64,000 nucleotides of DNA from Turritopsis dohrnii (lineage: Eukaryota > Cnidaria > Hydrozoa > Anthoathecata > Oceaniidae), in assembly GCA_027922465.2 (NCBI GenBank), contig BQMF02000334.1, forward strand, positions 1 through 64,000, given 5' to 3'. Below the pieces are notes generated by a model that made no database searches, was not told the DNA's origin, and saw only the letters and a list, made by a program, of their open reading frames with translations. Positions 26,001-35,371 of this stretch are shown here, piece by piece; within the stretch, counting starts at the first letter, position 1, and each line of letters starts with the position of its first letter. Made by a program: the position numbers and the translations under genes.

Positions 26001-26209
26001 TCACCTTTTATTTGGACACATTTAATTTGTTTAGGTACGTTGTTGGTGTGGTATTTTCGGCTGAGCACGTCTTGATATCACTAGTGTTGCTATGCCATTT
26101 CTTCATATCGGATAAACCGGCTGCCGTAAGAACAGAATTAGCCAGACGAGAGTACTTGAAGCAAGTGGAAATGAAAAGCTTGAGGGAAAAGTCCGTGATT
26201 AGCGAATAG
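14089..26209 (+). CDS. ANO10: Anoctamin-10 (TMEM16K), 13 coding exons, complete
   Basis: ANO10 is an ER-membrane TMEM16 protein linked to lipid scrambling. Exons: 14089-14286, 21009-21053, 21118-21243, 22368-22560, 22676-22854, 22931-23230, 23432-23565, 23763-23905, 24187-24311, 24459-24530, 24814-24938, 25388-25558, 26035-26209. They join in frame to 661 residues (human 660). The first ATG (MAAEENC...) is in a good context. Exon 4 contains the ER-type N-terminal domain with FPIHDIKDYYGTEIAYYFAW across the exon junction. Exon 6 gives the loop SPITGNLEKYFPSWKRR, matching human SITGKEEPLYPSYKRQ. Exon 10 has LLEEYEQFDDYIEMVVQFGY (human TYLGTFDDYLELFLQFGY), and exon 13 has FSAEHVLISL...ISDKP, matching human VAVEHALLAL...IPDKP. 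Eight or more hydrophobic helices are visible. Intron 1 (6.7 kb) is swollen by transposons; the other introns are short. Confidence 0.94.
14788..15132 (+). CDS. Hypothetical ORF inside the foldback element
   Basis: An ATG-started frame of about 115 codons (MASLTNEEVFRYRDNYFEF...) ends in the left AATCGCTT array. It is rich in Arg and His (e.g. RAHAHTPLDRLRRALIPHV) and its latter half overlaps inverted arm 3, so part of the 'protein' is also repeat. The opening VFRYRD, followed by FRPGHEW, might be the N-terminal piece of the HIRAN protein whose remainder lies at 17290-17685, but that is speculative. A non-functional remnant is likely. Confidence 0.3.
   Translation: MASLTNEEVFRYRDNYFEFRARRWRDTTSVFRPGHEWFAIARAHAHTPLDRLRRALIPHVNFVKTDPRRAITARAIKQIYKSHVQNIYVFFAITEHLITYVTVYGKRITIEKVI
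15128..15335. repeat. AATCGCTTTT minisatellite, left arm
   Basis: Tandem units of about 22 bp of the form 'aatgaatcgcttttccgatt' (6-7 copies), preceded by a small palindrome around 'agcgattctttagaatcgat'. The unit recurs at 16480-16700 as the other arm of the foldback element. Confidence 0.85.
16480..16710. repeat. AATCGCTTTT minisatellite, right arm
   Basis: Tandem 22-bp units 'aagtgaatcgcttttccgat' (7-8 copies). They read in the same direction as the left array, while their outer flank (16698-16733) is the inverse of the left array's outer flank (15091-15128). The arrays thus expanded inside an inverted structure. Confidence 0.83.
17290..17685 (+). pseudogene. HIRAN-domain-like protein remnant
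   Basis: The frame from 17297 reads MDMPMKLVQEPKNPFDVKAI, matching the HIRAN-domain core (L-x-R/Q-E-P-x-N-P-x-D-x-x-A-I). After a stop near 17431, another frame continues with an ILDSGRIRQI stretch, then RLGRGPKLECTYCFEME, which resembles the C-terminal half of HIRAN proteins common in marine invertebrates ('GHVPRKIS...L..G..I'). HIRAN domains are found on SNF2-type enzymes (e.g. HLTF), where they bind DNA ends, and alone in mobile-element cargo. Frame breaks show it is dead. Confidence 0.55.
18005..18190. repeat. Diverged tandem duplication of about 105 bp
   Basis: The segment around 18028-18080 ('gtgtcaaaccgtacaaattc', 'gtcctgtaaaccctc') recurs at 18129-18182 ('gtgtcaaatcattcaaaatc', 'gtcctgtaaaccccc'). 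It lies inside the foldback element and suggests a local duplication. Confidence 0.6.
19378..20908. mobile_element. TA-flanked inverted-repeat element in ANO10 intron 1
   Basis: The left end after TA (19376-19377) reads CCATAAAGCGGGGTGACTTT. The right end, inverted, reads CTGTAAAGTGGGGTGACTTC before TA (20909-20910). A second, internal copy of 'gtgactttgatca' is present at the right end (20868-20880). TA duplication and these ends fit Tc1/mariner-pogo non-autonomous elements. No transposase is visible in the 1.5-kb body. Confidence 0.7.
25650..25705. repeat. 15-bp tandem repeat in the last ANO10 intron
   Basis: Four copies of 'tgaaattaccttag' (one with cgaaatt), between the exons ending at 25558 and starting at 26035. 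Each copy ends in a polypyrimidine-poor TTAG that could look like a splice acceptor, but exon phase supports 26035. Confidence 0.85.
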
Positions 26210-26930
26210 TAGCCTGGTGACCAGCTGTTTGAAAATCCACTTTGTTGCTGGAAATGTTTTTCTTTGCACAGTGTTGGTTTGATTTTATTGATAATTCTTC
26301 CACCTTGAATTTAGTAGATATGTAATGTAAAACTTGGTCGAGGGATTGAAAACTTGAGTGATGACATCATTGTGTTCACGTAATGGGTTTAAACACATCA
26401 GTTGACGCCCTCTCATCAATACCTCAAAACCGCAATACCTAAAGAGATGGGATAGTGGGCGACGTCTGTTGTTTTCATAAAACCTCTTCTATCTTTATCT
26501 TTCTTTTTTTATCGAATTAAATTTGTTGCTTTTTTAGTTAATTTTTTTTATTTATTTATTTCATATTTTTACCTTCAATTGAAATCTGGAAAATTTTCGG
26601 GAAAAAATGACCAGGGTCAAAAACTGCGATTGTTTTTCGTTTTTGTGAAGATCGTCTTGATTGCGCTCCTTTCCTTAGCACGAAACATTACAGATTCCTT
26701 TACATACGGCTGAAAATACCAACAGACACATTGTACATTAACCAAGATTACATGATAGTTGGGATTTATTGCTACTTATATCATTTCTTTTGTGTTTCCA
26801 GTTGCGAATTAGGAAAGCTGCGGAAATTGAAATTTTAAAACTATTTCATTCTGTTCCTGTCGGCGATATATTTTTGTGATAAGAAAATCTACATTTACAA
26901 AGTTCGTTCTTAAACTGTTAAATCAATGGT

Positions 26931-27257
26931 TTTATTTATTTATTTGGTATTGTTTTACGTGGATAGCCTCACTCAGTTGCTACTGCATCTGCTTTCCAGG
27001 AGGGGCCACGGCTTAGGTTGGAGGCTCCGAAGTATTTGTCACTCTCATGAGTGACACAAACCCAATCAAGGACCTGTGCTCTTCTGGATGACCTCCTGCA
27101 ACACCCGATGTATCGTCTACCCAATTTCCCTCACATGGCACGGGTCGACCTGGCGCTATGGTACATTCACTCGCGCATGGTGAATCGCCGCCAAAGGGAA
27201 TTGAACCCCGATCTCCCGCATGAAATACGAGAGTGATAACCACTATACTACGGCGTG
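26931..27257 (-). repeat. tRNA-headed SINE, family A
   Basis: Read on the minus strand, the head 'gtagtatagtggttatcact' resembles the 5' half of tRNA-Asp/Glu with an A box. A B box (GGGGTTCAATTCCC) follows about 30 nt later. The other end on the minus strand is an (AAAT)n tail at 26931-26948. The tRNA fold is too degraded in the acceptor and anticodon stems for a working tRNA. The tail-proximal 'ggatagcctc' is shared with SINE family B at 28787. Confidence 0.75.
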
Positions 27258-28279
27258 TATGTTGTGTCTTCAGTTTTTCACCTGCATGTTAATCATCTTC
27301 TTTTATCACCATCTTAGTATTTCTTCCTTATATCTATTTTCTTCGATGTTGATTACTTGCTAGTGGATTCATAGCTGTATAGGTCATGAGTGGACACAAC
27401 TTTTCCGAATATTCTGCTTTATGGAATTTATTGTTTCGCTGATACTTTGTTCCTTATTAACTATTCTTTTCTGATTAAAATTTTGACAATGAAAACGAGG
27501 TTGGCTAGCTTTAGCTAAGTTATTGTTTTAGAACATTTCGAGGCTGAACGTAATTCTTAACAGCTTAATATTTCTTCGATTTCATTTAAAACTTCTTTCG
27601 AATCCAACCTCGTGTTGATTATAATAAACGTTTGCTTGCGTGTAAATGCTCAACCTCTAACCCATGGTTTCTGAACATTTCAATATACACTGTCCGTATG
27701 GCCAAGAAACTCTGGGTACCAGGTTGTTTAACAGGTATAATTCATCTTTCATGAATTTAATTTCGTGAATTTATAAACCGTTTTTGCATGTGCACTTACT
27801 ATGCCATGAAAATATCATGGAAATTTTGCGATCAAATGTTGCGCTAATTTCTTCTGGCTAGTATCAACAGGAACTCTATGAGTAATTGAGTGGTTTTGCA
27901 CGCAACAAGAAGACATTTGCATGATAGTTTCACTTTGCTCGTAATTGTAATTGTCACATTTCGTCATCGATGTCGTTTCCTGTTTGTAAATGCTTTGATG
28001 CTTAAGTGAACCAGTTTGCTTTGAATTTCATGTCGGTCTTTCTTAACAGAATCGAAACTTTCACTGGTGGGTATGAACAGGTCGATGTGAATGCTACTGC
28101 GCATGTCCAAATAATCGCAAGCATGCGCAGTTGTCTTATTTCACCCAAAGCGAAACCGCGCTTCAAATTGCTATCTTTTATGCGGCCGTACAATCCTCTG
28201 GTATAGAAAATAAGCAACCTCATCCCCAGAGCTTCTTGCCTTTTCAATACACGGATGGCGGTTGGAAAATGAGGTCACA

Positions 28280-28392
28280 TTAGAAAGTAATGCCGCACCG
28301 TGGTTTCAATATAACGAAGAAAGGAACATAATAATTAAGCCGAAGAATGAAAAAGACATATATTGAAACCACGGTGCGGCATTATTTTCTAA
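28280..28392. mobile_element. 113-bp near-perfect hairpin (miniature inverted-repeat element)
   Basis: Two 34-bp arms (28280-28313 and 28359-28392) are inverse copies with one mismatch. The core is 'tgccgcaccgtggtttcaat', separated by a 45-bp A-rich loop. The ends read TTAG...CTAA. The near-identity of the arms implies a recent insertion or selection on the hairpin. Confidence 0.85.
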
Positions 28393-28786
28393 TATAAAAG
28401 TATTTTCTATTACACCTCGCCTTTATGTTTGTTGTTTGAGCACGGGTAAGTATTTGGTCACGTGATGAGCGTAATTTCAAATACTGTTAGCTATAAGGGT
28501 TTACACCGAGAAATAGGAATGCTAGAACTATGTTTAAAAATTCCATTTTAAAAACGATGGAAATGCGAAGTTTCTTTGTTGTAAACCGACTCAACTCGTA
28601 CCTTTTCAGGGGAAAAAAGTCGGGGAAAATTTTAGTCGGGGAAAATTTTAATCACCTATAAGGAAATTTTGGTCACTATTCCCCGATCAATTTTTGAAAT
28701 TAGTCACTTTTCCACTTTGTCCGCGGACAAGAACAGGAAAATGTTCAGGTGCTAACTTCCACACATTTTATGCGAATGGAAAATCT

Positions 28787-29101
28787 TATTTATTATTTAT
28801 TTATTTATTTACGAATGTTTACCCAGGATAGCCTCTTCAGTTCCTTAAGGTACTGTTATCAATGAGGGTCCTGCGAAGGAGGTCCTAGAGCATTTAAACC
28901 CCCATTTGGGCTACGGAAGCTGTAATCACAGGAACCGCTCAACTAGACAACCACCCTAGACATCATTCCTACTCTCTTGCTGAGTGCTAAGCAGAGAGGA
29001 TTGATTCGCACTGATATAGTCGCTGGCATGACTCGGTCGGGGATTGAACCCGCGACCTCCCGAACAGGGAGCGAGCACTCTACCACAAGGCTACCAGCCA
29101 A
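28787..29101 (-). repeat. tRNA-headed SINE, family B, full length
   Basis: On the minus strand the head carries an A box (GTGGTAGAGTG) and a B box (GGTTCAATCCC). A body with 'gcttagcactcagcaagaga' follows, then 'cagcttccgtagcccaaatg', ending in an (AAAT)n tail at 28787-28812. A second, 3'-truncated copy is at 34456-34706. A polymerase III promoter and tRNA head define it as a SINE rather than a tRNA gene. Confidence 0.85.
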
Positions 29102-30754
29102 CAGTTTCTTTCATTTTAAATTTTGATTTATAAAATTTGTTTTTTTGTTGTGAGAAGGTGAATTTTAACATAGAAATACGTATTTCTATGATTTTAACAA
29201 CAACAAAAAGTTTGCTGCTAAAAAGTGTAAAAGTTTAGTTCAGATTGTTTTTGCTAAAACTGTCATTAAAAGTGTGGTGAAAAGGAATGTTGTTGATGAT
29301 CATTTTGAGATAGTATTAAGTCTTCAGCTGAATTGTAAGCACTGGAAAGACGATCGTCTTCCACTTCAGAAGAATAGCAGTTTCTTTTCCAGTTTTTTAT
29401 TTTTTTATTTTCTTGTTTAAAAAATATCTAATCACAAATTATTCTTGGCCAGCAAGACGATGGTTTGTAGATGGATTGTGTGAAAACATCATGAAAAATA
29501 ACGAGATTTGATTGGCCAGTATAAATATTTTCCATGTTTTCCTCCTCAAGGAAAGAACAGAAAAAGTTGAGCTCGATTCAACTTTCTACGGAACGGAACG
29601 GAAAATTTTCTGAGCACGTGCTGTAAACATTATTTATGCGCATGCTCAGTGACTTTTCTTGTCCGTTCCGTTCCTTTCCGCGGAAAATTTTCTATAAGCG
29701 GAAAGTCGCCTTTACCCGCCTTGTTTTTATGTTATTCATTGTTTTACCGAATGGACTTGAGCAGATAACAGATAGTGAGGTTTCCATTCATAAATACAAA
29801 AGTAACAAAACAGAGTTGTGTTCCATATTGTTGTGTTTCAATTCCGTTATTTCATTAATAATCAACAGGGAATTATGTTCTAAATGGTCTTCATTGATTT
29901 TCTAATGTCAAATTTAAAAAGATCAAAGACTTCGAATAGAATCTTATTCAAATATTTAATCATATAATAAAAAAAAACTTTTGAGTTCGTACACCATCGT
30001 AGGTTATTCATTATCATCAGAAGTTCGTCGTTGCATCTGAGGTAAGTAAAAATGTGTGGAGGAGAGCACGTTCAATGAAAAAAAACATCTTTTTATTTCA
30101 TACAGCTTATCAATCATATCAATGTGTGTTACTATGGTGAAGAGGCGTGAGTGAGGAAAACAGTTTAAAGAAATTAGTCGACCAATACTCGTAAAGGAAA
30201 CAAGTTGCAGTAGTTCAAAATCTTTAAAGGTTGTGGTGGTCATCATTAAGAAAGAAGAAACTAAATCGTTTGAACAATTTGTAAAAGGTTTGTGTTTATT
30301 GTTTTTTATTCTTGTTGTTCTAATAATAAATTACTTTTATGAGTTTAAGTTGGAATTGAAAGTGACGTTTTCTGTTTTTAATGATATTCCAATGTCAAAT
30401 ACAAATTTCTCAAATTCCAAAAGACTAATGAAGGCATAAAGTGATAAATATCCATAACCGCGAGACAAAAAGAACAAAACCTCCTCTACTGTCATATAAA
30501 ATGGTTCTTTTTCAATATCATCGACAGCTTAAGAGCAACTTATCGTGACGATTTCGACGCCTTGTCAATCAAGAAATATATAGTTTTGTATGAGCAATCT
30601 TTACCTGATCGCTGAGAACATCGATACAAACATTGATAAATACCGCAGTCACACACTATATGTCGTCAAAATTCATCCATACAAAAAAATTCAAAATAAT
30701 TGATAACACGTAAGCGTTAATCAGAGTTATATCTTCTCTTAACAGGCAATCAGC

Positions 30755-30964
30755 ATGAATGTATTGTGGGCTATCATCTGGTTTATCGTGCTTCTCTTCT
30801 TCGCGTGGCCAGTCGGTGGTTTTTGCGCCGGATGGTATGTTTGCTGCTTGCCGTTCGAAGTATGCATCGATGCCGTTAAGGGATTGAACGAAATATTATT
30901 CAAAGGTGTGAAGTTGCCGTACGAAGTTGCGGTTCGTTTGAAAGACGGTAAGGAAGGTTGGTAA
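30755..30964 (+). CDS. 69-residue membrane microprotein, uncharacterised
   Basis: The ATG at 30755 opens a 69-codon frame ending in TAA (30962-30964). A splice acceptor (ttctcttaacag, AG at 30744-30745) nine bases upstream shows that the 5' UTR comes from an earlier exon. An AATAAA at 31249-31254 gives a plausible poly(A) site. The protein starts with a hydrophobic helix (MNVLWAIIWFIVLLFFAWPV). It continues with GGFCAGWYVCCLPFEVC, a second hydrophobic or re-entrant stretch with four cysteines, and a short amphipathic tail with KGVKLPYEVA. I recall similar short proteins (WPVxGFxAGxYV...KGVxLP) in other invertebrates, but no function. It is probably a small membrane protein with one or two passes. 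Confidence 0.72.
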   Translation: MNVLWAIIWFIVLLFFAWPVGGFCAGWYVCCLPFEVCIDAVKGLNEILFKGVKLPYEVAVRLKDGKEGW

Positions 30965-31259
30965 AGAGGTTGATGAAGATGAAGCTTATAATGTGACACA
31001 TTGAACTTATGAAAGGATTTGATAGCATTTTCATGTATGTATGTATGTGCGTTTCAGTGCTTTGGTTCTACACTGGCCGCCATAACGTTTTCTTTTTTTA
31101 CATTCGATGTATTCGATTTGATTATTAAAGAATTAAAGCATGTCTTTTTTTTCTATGCACTCCATTTCGACGATGGTTGCAATACCCGTGATTTGTTAAT
31201 TCTAATCTTCGCTGGCAAACCCCCATATTGACTTGTTAATATTTTTTGAATAAATGAGG

Positions 31260-32039
31260 TATTAGGTCTTTATCAATGTTTTTTGAGATTATTACCGGAA
31301 TTTTATTATGACAAATTGAAATTTACTAACGATCCCATTCTTTTAACCAAGTTTATGTCAACATGATATAAATTAAAAAGACCGCGACACATTAGTCCAG
31401 TGCTAGAACTAATTCACATAGAAATTATACAGATGACCTTTCTAACTCAAGCTGGACAGAAAAAAAAATTCCATTTGAAGGTTTGAACCCATCTAGTTAG
31501 AGCAACGCTATATCGCTACATCTCTAGTTAGAGCAACGCTATATCGCTACATCTCTTGTGGTAAGTCGACTAAAGATGTGACCAAAAAGAACAAAATTAG
31601 ATGATTAGATGATGATTAGATTAATTTCTTCAAACATTATTTCTGTGGAGAAACTACCTTAAGGGAAGAAAATTTCGCGGGATGAAACGTTCGCGGAATT
31701 TAATTTCGCGATTAACCAATTTTAACGTTTCGAGGAATTAAATTTCGCGGTTTTCGATTTTCAAACAAACACTTAAAGAAAATATGCCTCCTTTTTGCCT
31801 TGTGAATCGTTTCTTTTTTGTTTACAGATTCTATCTAACTTCTCTGTGTAATAGTTTTTCTTCGTTTTCGGAAAGTGTTTTCGGATTGGTTGTTTATTCA
31901 GAACATTAAATAACACACCCAAAACTCTGACATATCTAACAATGCACAAAAGGCCACTTTTAATTTTCAATTCAAAAGGTACCTAAACATGCACGTAAAT
32001 CGTCTTCTCTCTGCTGGCACACTATACTCTCATAACCTT
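31260..32039. other. Gap between microprotein and helicase genes
   Basis: It holds the short tandem duplication, the TTTCGCG-rich repeat fragments, and a minus-strand AATAAA (31898-31893) that would serve the helicase. The minus-strand frame 31773-31970 has no family likeness and is probably 3' UTR. Confidence 0.5.
31485..31556. repeat. Two-copy 36-bp tandem duplication
   Basis: 'tctagttagagcaacgctat' plus 'atcgctaca' occurs twice in a row. Further right, near 31670-31760, three short 'aatttcgcgg' blocks occur that also appear near 36125; they look like dispersed repeat fragments. Confidence 0.75.
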
Positions 32040-33590
32040 TCACGCCAACCTATCACCCATTTCGGTGGTTATCGTTTTCTTTCCGAACATCTTTAAATCA
32101 TGCAGTTCAATGGGAACTTCATTTCCAGTCCCTTCAAGCATATCTTTCAGTTCTTTGGCAATCGTGCAGTTTAGCGTCAGCAAAGTAGTCGCCAGTCCAT
32201 CACGACCGAATCGACCTGTTCGTCCACAACGATGCACATAGTCTTCGATGTTATCGGGTGTATCAAAATGTATAACGTGCGTTACAGCGGGGAGGTCTAA
32301 ACCACGACTTATTAGGTCAGTAGCAACCAAAATATCGAATTCATTGTTCCGGAAACTTTCCAGCACTTCATTTCGGTGAATTTGTTGCTTATCGGAATGG
32401 ATAGCTGCCACGTGGAACTGTTCGTCTTGCAATAATGATACCAGTTCATCTGCTTTGTGCTTCGAATTTGTGAATATAATAACAGGCGGATATGAAGTCT
32501 TGCGTAGCGTATCTAGTAAAATAGAAGGTTTTTGATATGTATGAACGAACATCACGCTCTGGGTGATATTTCTGGGAACCGTATCTTTTACACCGGTAGA
32601 TATGTAAATCGGATTAACCACTGCCGATCGGGCGAGTCTTTCTAGCGAAGTTGGTAACGTTGCCGACCAAAGACTTGTTAATATATCGCTTTTGTTTACC
32701 GTTACCATAGCAATGATCTTTCTCAATTGCTCTTCCATACCCATATCTAACATCTTATCACATTCGTCTATAACAAAATACTTTACATGTTCTAAGGAGA
32801 TGTGACCACGGTCATACAGGTCGATTAGTCTTCCTGGAGTAGCTACTAAAATTCTGGTAAAACCCGAAAGTTGAGCGAGGTTTTCATGGATTGAGATTCC
32901 CCCTCCAACTCCAACAACACAATCTTTGTTTTTCGTTTCACCAAAATCACCACTGTTTGTTGTTTGATGAAAGGAATATTCACTCGAATTATAAACCACA
33001 CCTTCTGTTCCTAACTCGGTCTGCGAGTTTATCGGGTTTAAAAACACTGGATGGAATGTATTCATTAAGCCTGTGGTCGGTTGATGGAACGACCAGTTAT
33101 TCATGGTTGTAGTTTCAGCAACTTCTCTAGTAACAGACAGGACTTGATACATTAACTCCCTGGTTGGCACCACAACCAAACCATATGGTGAAGCAACTGG
33201 TGGACAGCTCTCGAAAATGTTTTCTCTCCATAGCTTCAAACACAACGGCAAAATGTAGCCCAATGTTTTCCCTGTTCCAGTAGAACTTAGGCAAATACAA
33301 TCTCTATTCACCAGCAAACAACTGATGGCCTGCTTTTGGATTGGTGTTGGAGACTGAAATTTCTTTATTTCTTTCAGATAGAAAAGACATTTATAAGGCA
33401 ATCCGATTTCTTCAAAACTTTGGATTAAAGGTGGCACATTGACTCCATCAACTTCAATTCCATATTTACTACGCAACTTATCTGTTTCAAAAGACTGCAC
33501 TAAAGTTTCAGTTCTACCAGAGATTCCATCAAAGCTGGGACAGTTGTTGCTTTGTTTTCTCAATGGGGTGAACGTACCATTGGAACTCAT
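32040..33590 (-). CDS. DEAD-box RNA helicase, whole CDS in one exon
   Basis: A 516-residue ATP-dependent RNA helicase. Motifs in order: Q motif region FQSPTPIQKQAI, motif I STGTGKT, Ia PTREL, Ib TPGR, II DECD (not DEAD), III SAT, IV VIIFTNSK, V RGLDL and VI HRCGRTGR. A poorly conserved insert of roughly 70 residues rich in Asn, Ser, Thr and His lies between Ia and Ib. The preceding YGIEVDGVNVP resembles the lead-in of DDX59, while the C-terminal half (VTHVIHFDTPDNIEDYVHR) resembles DDX41, so the subfamily is unsettled. The ATG (33590) follows a splice acceptor at 33602, implying an upstream 5' UTR exon. A longer N-terminus from an unseen exon cannot be excluded. An intronless CDS among intron-rich genes could mean an old retrocopy. 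Confidence 0.88.
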   Translation of the reverse strand: MSSNGTFTPLRKQSNNCPSFDGISGRTETLVQSFETDKLRSKYGIEVDGVNVPPLIQSFEEIGLPYKCLFYLKEIKKFQSPTPIQKQAISCLLVNRDCICLSSTGTGKTLGYILPLCLKLWRENIFESCPPVASPYGLVVVPTRELMYQVLSVTREVAETTTMNNWSFHQPTTGLMNTFHPVFLNPINSQTELGTEGVVYNSSEYSFHQTTNSGDFGETKNKDCVVGVGGGISIHENLAQLSGFTRILVATPGRLIDLYDRGHISLEHVKYFVIDECDKMLDMGMEEQLRKIIAMVTVNKSDILTSLWSATLPTSLERLARSAVVNPIYISTGVKDTVPRNITQSVMFVHTYQKPSILLDTLRKTSYPPVIIFTNSKHKADELVSLLQDEQFHVAAIHSDKQQIHRNEVLESFRNNEFDILVATDLISRGLDLPAVTHVIHFDTPDNIEDYVHRCGRTGRFGRDGLATTLLTLNCTIAKELKDMLEGTGNEVPIELHDLKMFGKKTITTEMGDRLA

Positions 33591-33601
33591 ACCTTGACAA
33601 T

Positions 33602-34455
33602 CTAAAATGACAAAATATAAGTAAAAATTACACAATTCACAGAAATCTTTACAAGCAATGCAACTAATAAAACTTAGTAATGAATATTAAAGACCATATA
33701 TGCGAGTGAATAAAATTAAGGAAAAAAGAATATATGATATGATTGATATGATTTCAGGGTTTGCTGTGACTTGTAGATTTTTTAAAATTGTTGGGTTAAA
33801 AGAAAAACTCTGTACAAAACAATTCAGATCTTGTATTTTCAGTTTTCAATTACAATTACTTACATAAAAATACTTTTTCTTTTATTATGCATCATTATTC
33901 AGTCATAATAAAATAAAATACTGATGCCAAGTACAATGATTTCTTTTAAAAGCTTTTAGGTTATATAAAAGAACAGACAATCCCGACTCTTAAAAATTAA
34001 TCAATAGATACCCTGCAGAAACTTATAAAAACAAAAACAAAATTTATAAAAAGCAAAAATATTGTATGGATAAAAAACTGATTTCTATTTTCTCTAATGA
34101 CCTCTCCGAGAACCATAACCATAACCATAGAACCATAACCATAGGAGCATAACCATAGAACCATAACCATAGGAGCATAACAAAGACCATTTGTAACAAT
34201 TAGCAGGATTTTCACAAAAACTTTCATATAGTGTGCTAAGTCATAATATTATACAGCTTAAGATTTAGAATCTTTAATTAACCTTTGATAAAAAACCTTA
34301 AAACATTAAGTATTTCAACATATATATATAGATGGTTATGCAAAACTTGTGAGTTGTCACATTTAAGTAAAGCTACAGGTGTGTTGGAAAGTTTGTGGAC
34401 AAGATTTAGATTATTTCATATATTCCATAGCGAAACAAACAAGATGGCACACTAC
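33602..34455. other. Region upstream of the helicase; one simple repeat
   Basis: AT-rich sequence in which the helicase 5' UTR exon and promoter should lie. An imperfect 'ccataaccataga' tandem array occupies about 34113-34180. No coding exon was recognised. Confidence 0.5.
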
Positions 34456-34706
34456 TGACTGGTAACCTTGTGGTAGAGTGATTGCTTCCTGTATGGGAGG
34501 TCACAGGTTCAATCCCTGACCGAGTCATGCCAGCAACTATAAAACAGGGTGAATCACTCCTCTCTGCTTAGCACTCAGCAAGAGAGTAGGAATGATGTCT
34601 AGGATGGTTAGCTGGTTGAGGGGTTCTTTGTCATTACAGCTTCCGTAGCCCAAATGGGGGCTTTAAATGTTCTAAGACCTCCTTTACAGGACTCTCCAGC
34701 TCACCA
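34456..34706 (+). repeat. tRNA-headed SINE, family B, 3'-truncated copy
   Basis: It matches the minus-strand SINE at 28787-29101 from the tRNA head (GTGGTAGAGTG, GGTTCAATCCC) through 'gcttagcactcagcaagaga' and 'cagcttccgtagcccaaatg'. It stops before the (AAAT)n tail. Its 3' edge is about 12 bp from the stop codon of the DUF4291 gene, so that gene's 3' UTR begins inside an antisense SINE. Confidence 0.85.
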
Positions 34707-34717
34707 CTCACCAGCTA

Positions 34718-35371
34718 TTACTTTGATTGTGTTTCATAACTTTCCTTTGAGCATAAGTCATTGTACAGATCAATAATACTGCAAATGTCCTTGTCCTTAG
34801 GTATGTATATATGCTCTAACGGGGTCTTTACATGCTCCAACTGATTTTTAAGCACCAACTGGTGCTGCTCTTTGACAATGTCAGTAATATCCACTATCTT
34901 ATGTATAAATTCGTTATTGAACTTATGCAATGCTAAATTCTTTAAGCCAAGCTGGATTGCTCTTCGTGAGACTTTTACTCCGTGAACATCATGGTCTGGA
35001 TCCCATTGTAATCGTACATTGACATCATCTCTGGAAATTCCTTCCTTTTTTTCCCTTTCAATCGTATAAGAATTCTTTAAGATCCATTCAAATCCTGCTA
35101 CAGTAATATATATAGCTAAAATACGTTCTTGGAACGCCTTCATTCCCCAGCCAGATCTGTACATCATCCATAAAAAATTAGGTTTGATCCAGCTCATTCT
35201 GCTGAATTTGTAATCCACACCCCCAAACCTTTGATGCTTAATAGCATATTCTGCTATACTGGGACAAAATGCTTGATAAACAATAACATAGTTTGCATCA
35301 AATTGTGCCATTATATGACGACCACTTTCAGGCCACGAATTAACTTGCTTCAAATACTCTTCCAGAATCAT
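34718..35371 (-). CDS. DUF4291-family protein, single exon
   Basis: The 217-residue frame matches the DUF4291 pattern almost throughout: YVIVYQAFCPSIAEYAIKHQ, then RMSWIKPNFLWMMYRSGWG, QERILAIYI, RLQWDPDHD and RAIQLGLKNLAL, then a terminal alpha-helical region with IVDITDIV. The family is known mostly from bacteria and fungi with scattered animal members, and its biochemical role is not established. The length agrees with the family (about 190-220). No splice signals interrupt the frame. The start MILEEYLKQV places the core RHIMAQFDANY at residue 18, slightly longer than usual. The SINE abutting the stop may have truncated or replaced the natural 3' end. Confidence 0.87.
   Translation of the reverse strand: MILEEYLKQVNSWPESGRHIMAQFDANYVIVYQAFCPSIAEYAIKHQRFGGVDYKFSRMSWIKPNFLWMMYRSGWGMKAFQERILAIYITVAGFEWILKNSYTIEREKKEGISRDDVNVRLQWDPDHDVHGVKVSRRAIQLGLKNLALHKFNNEFIHKIVDITDIVKEQHQLVLKNQLEHVKTPLEHIYIPKDKDICSIIDLYNDLCSKESYETQSK

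Larger units (their letters stand above)
26210..30744. other. Intergenic, SINEs and small elements only
   Basis: Between ANO10 and the microprotein gene I see two tRNA-headed SINEs and a 113-bp hairpin element (separate entries). There is also repetitive AT-rich sequence and an inverted pair of 'ttccgcggaaaattttct'-like motifs near 29590-29700. The ANO10 3' UTR should start here. No coding exon was recognised; a 5' untranslated exon of the microprotein gene may lie near its right end. Confidence 0.5.

Noticed and set aside
27013..27243. Open frames on both strands with protein-like composition
   Set aside because: They are translations of a tRNA-headed SINE.
27190..27257. Possible tRNA-Glu/Asp gene on the minus strand
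   Set aside because: Acceptor and anticodon stems do not pair well, and it continues into a SINE body with an (AAAT)n tail.
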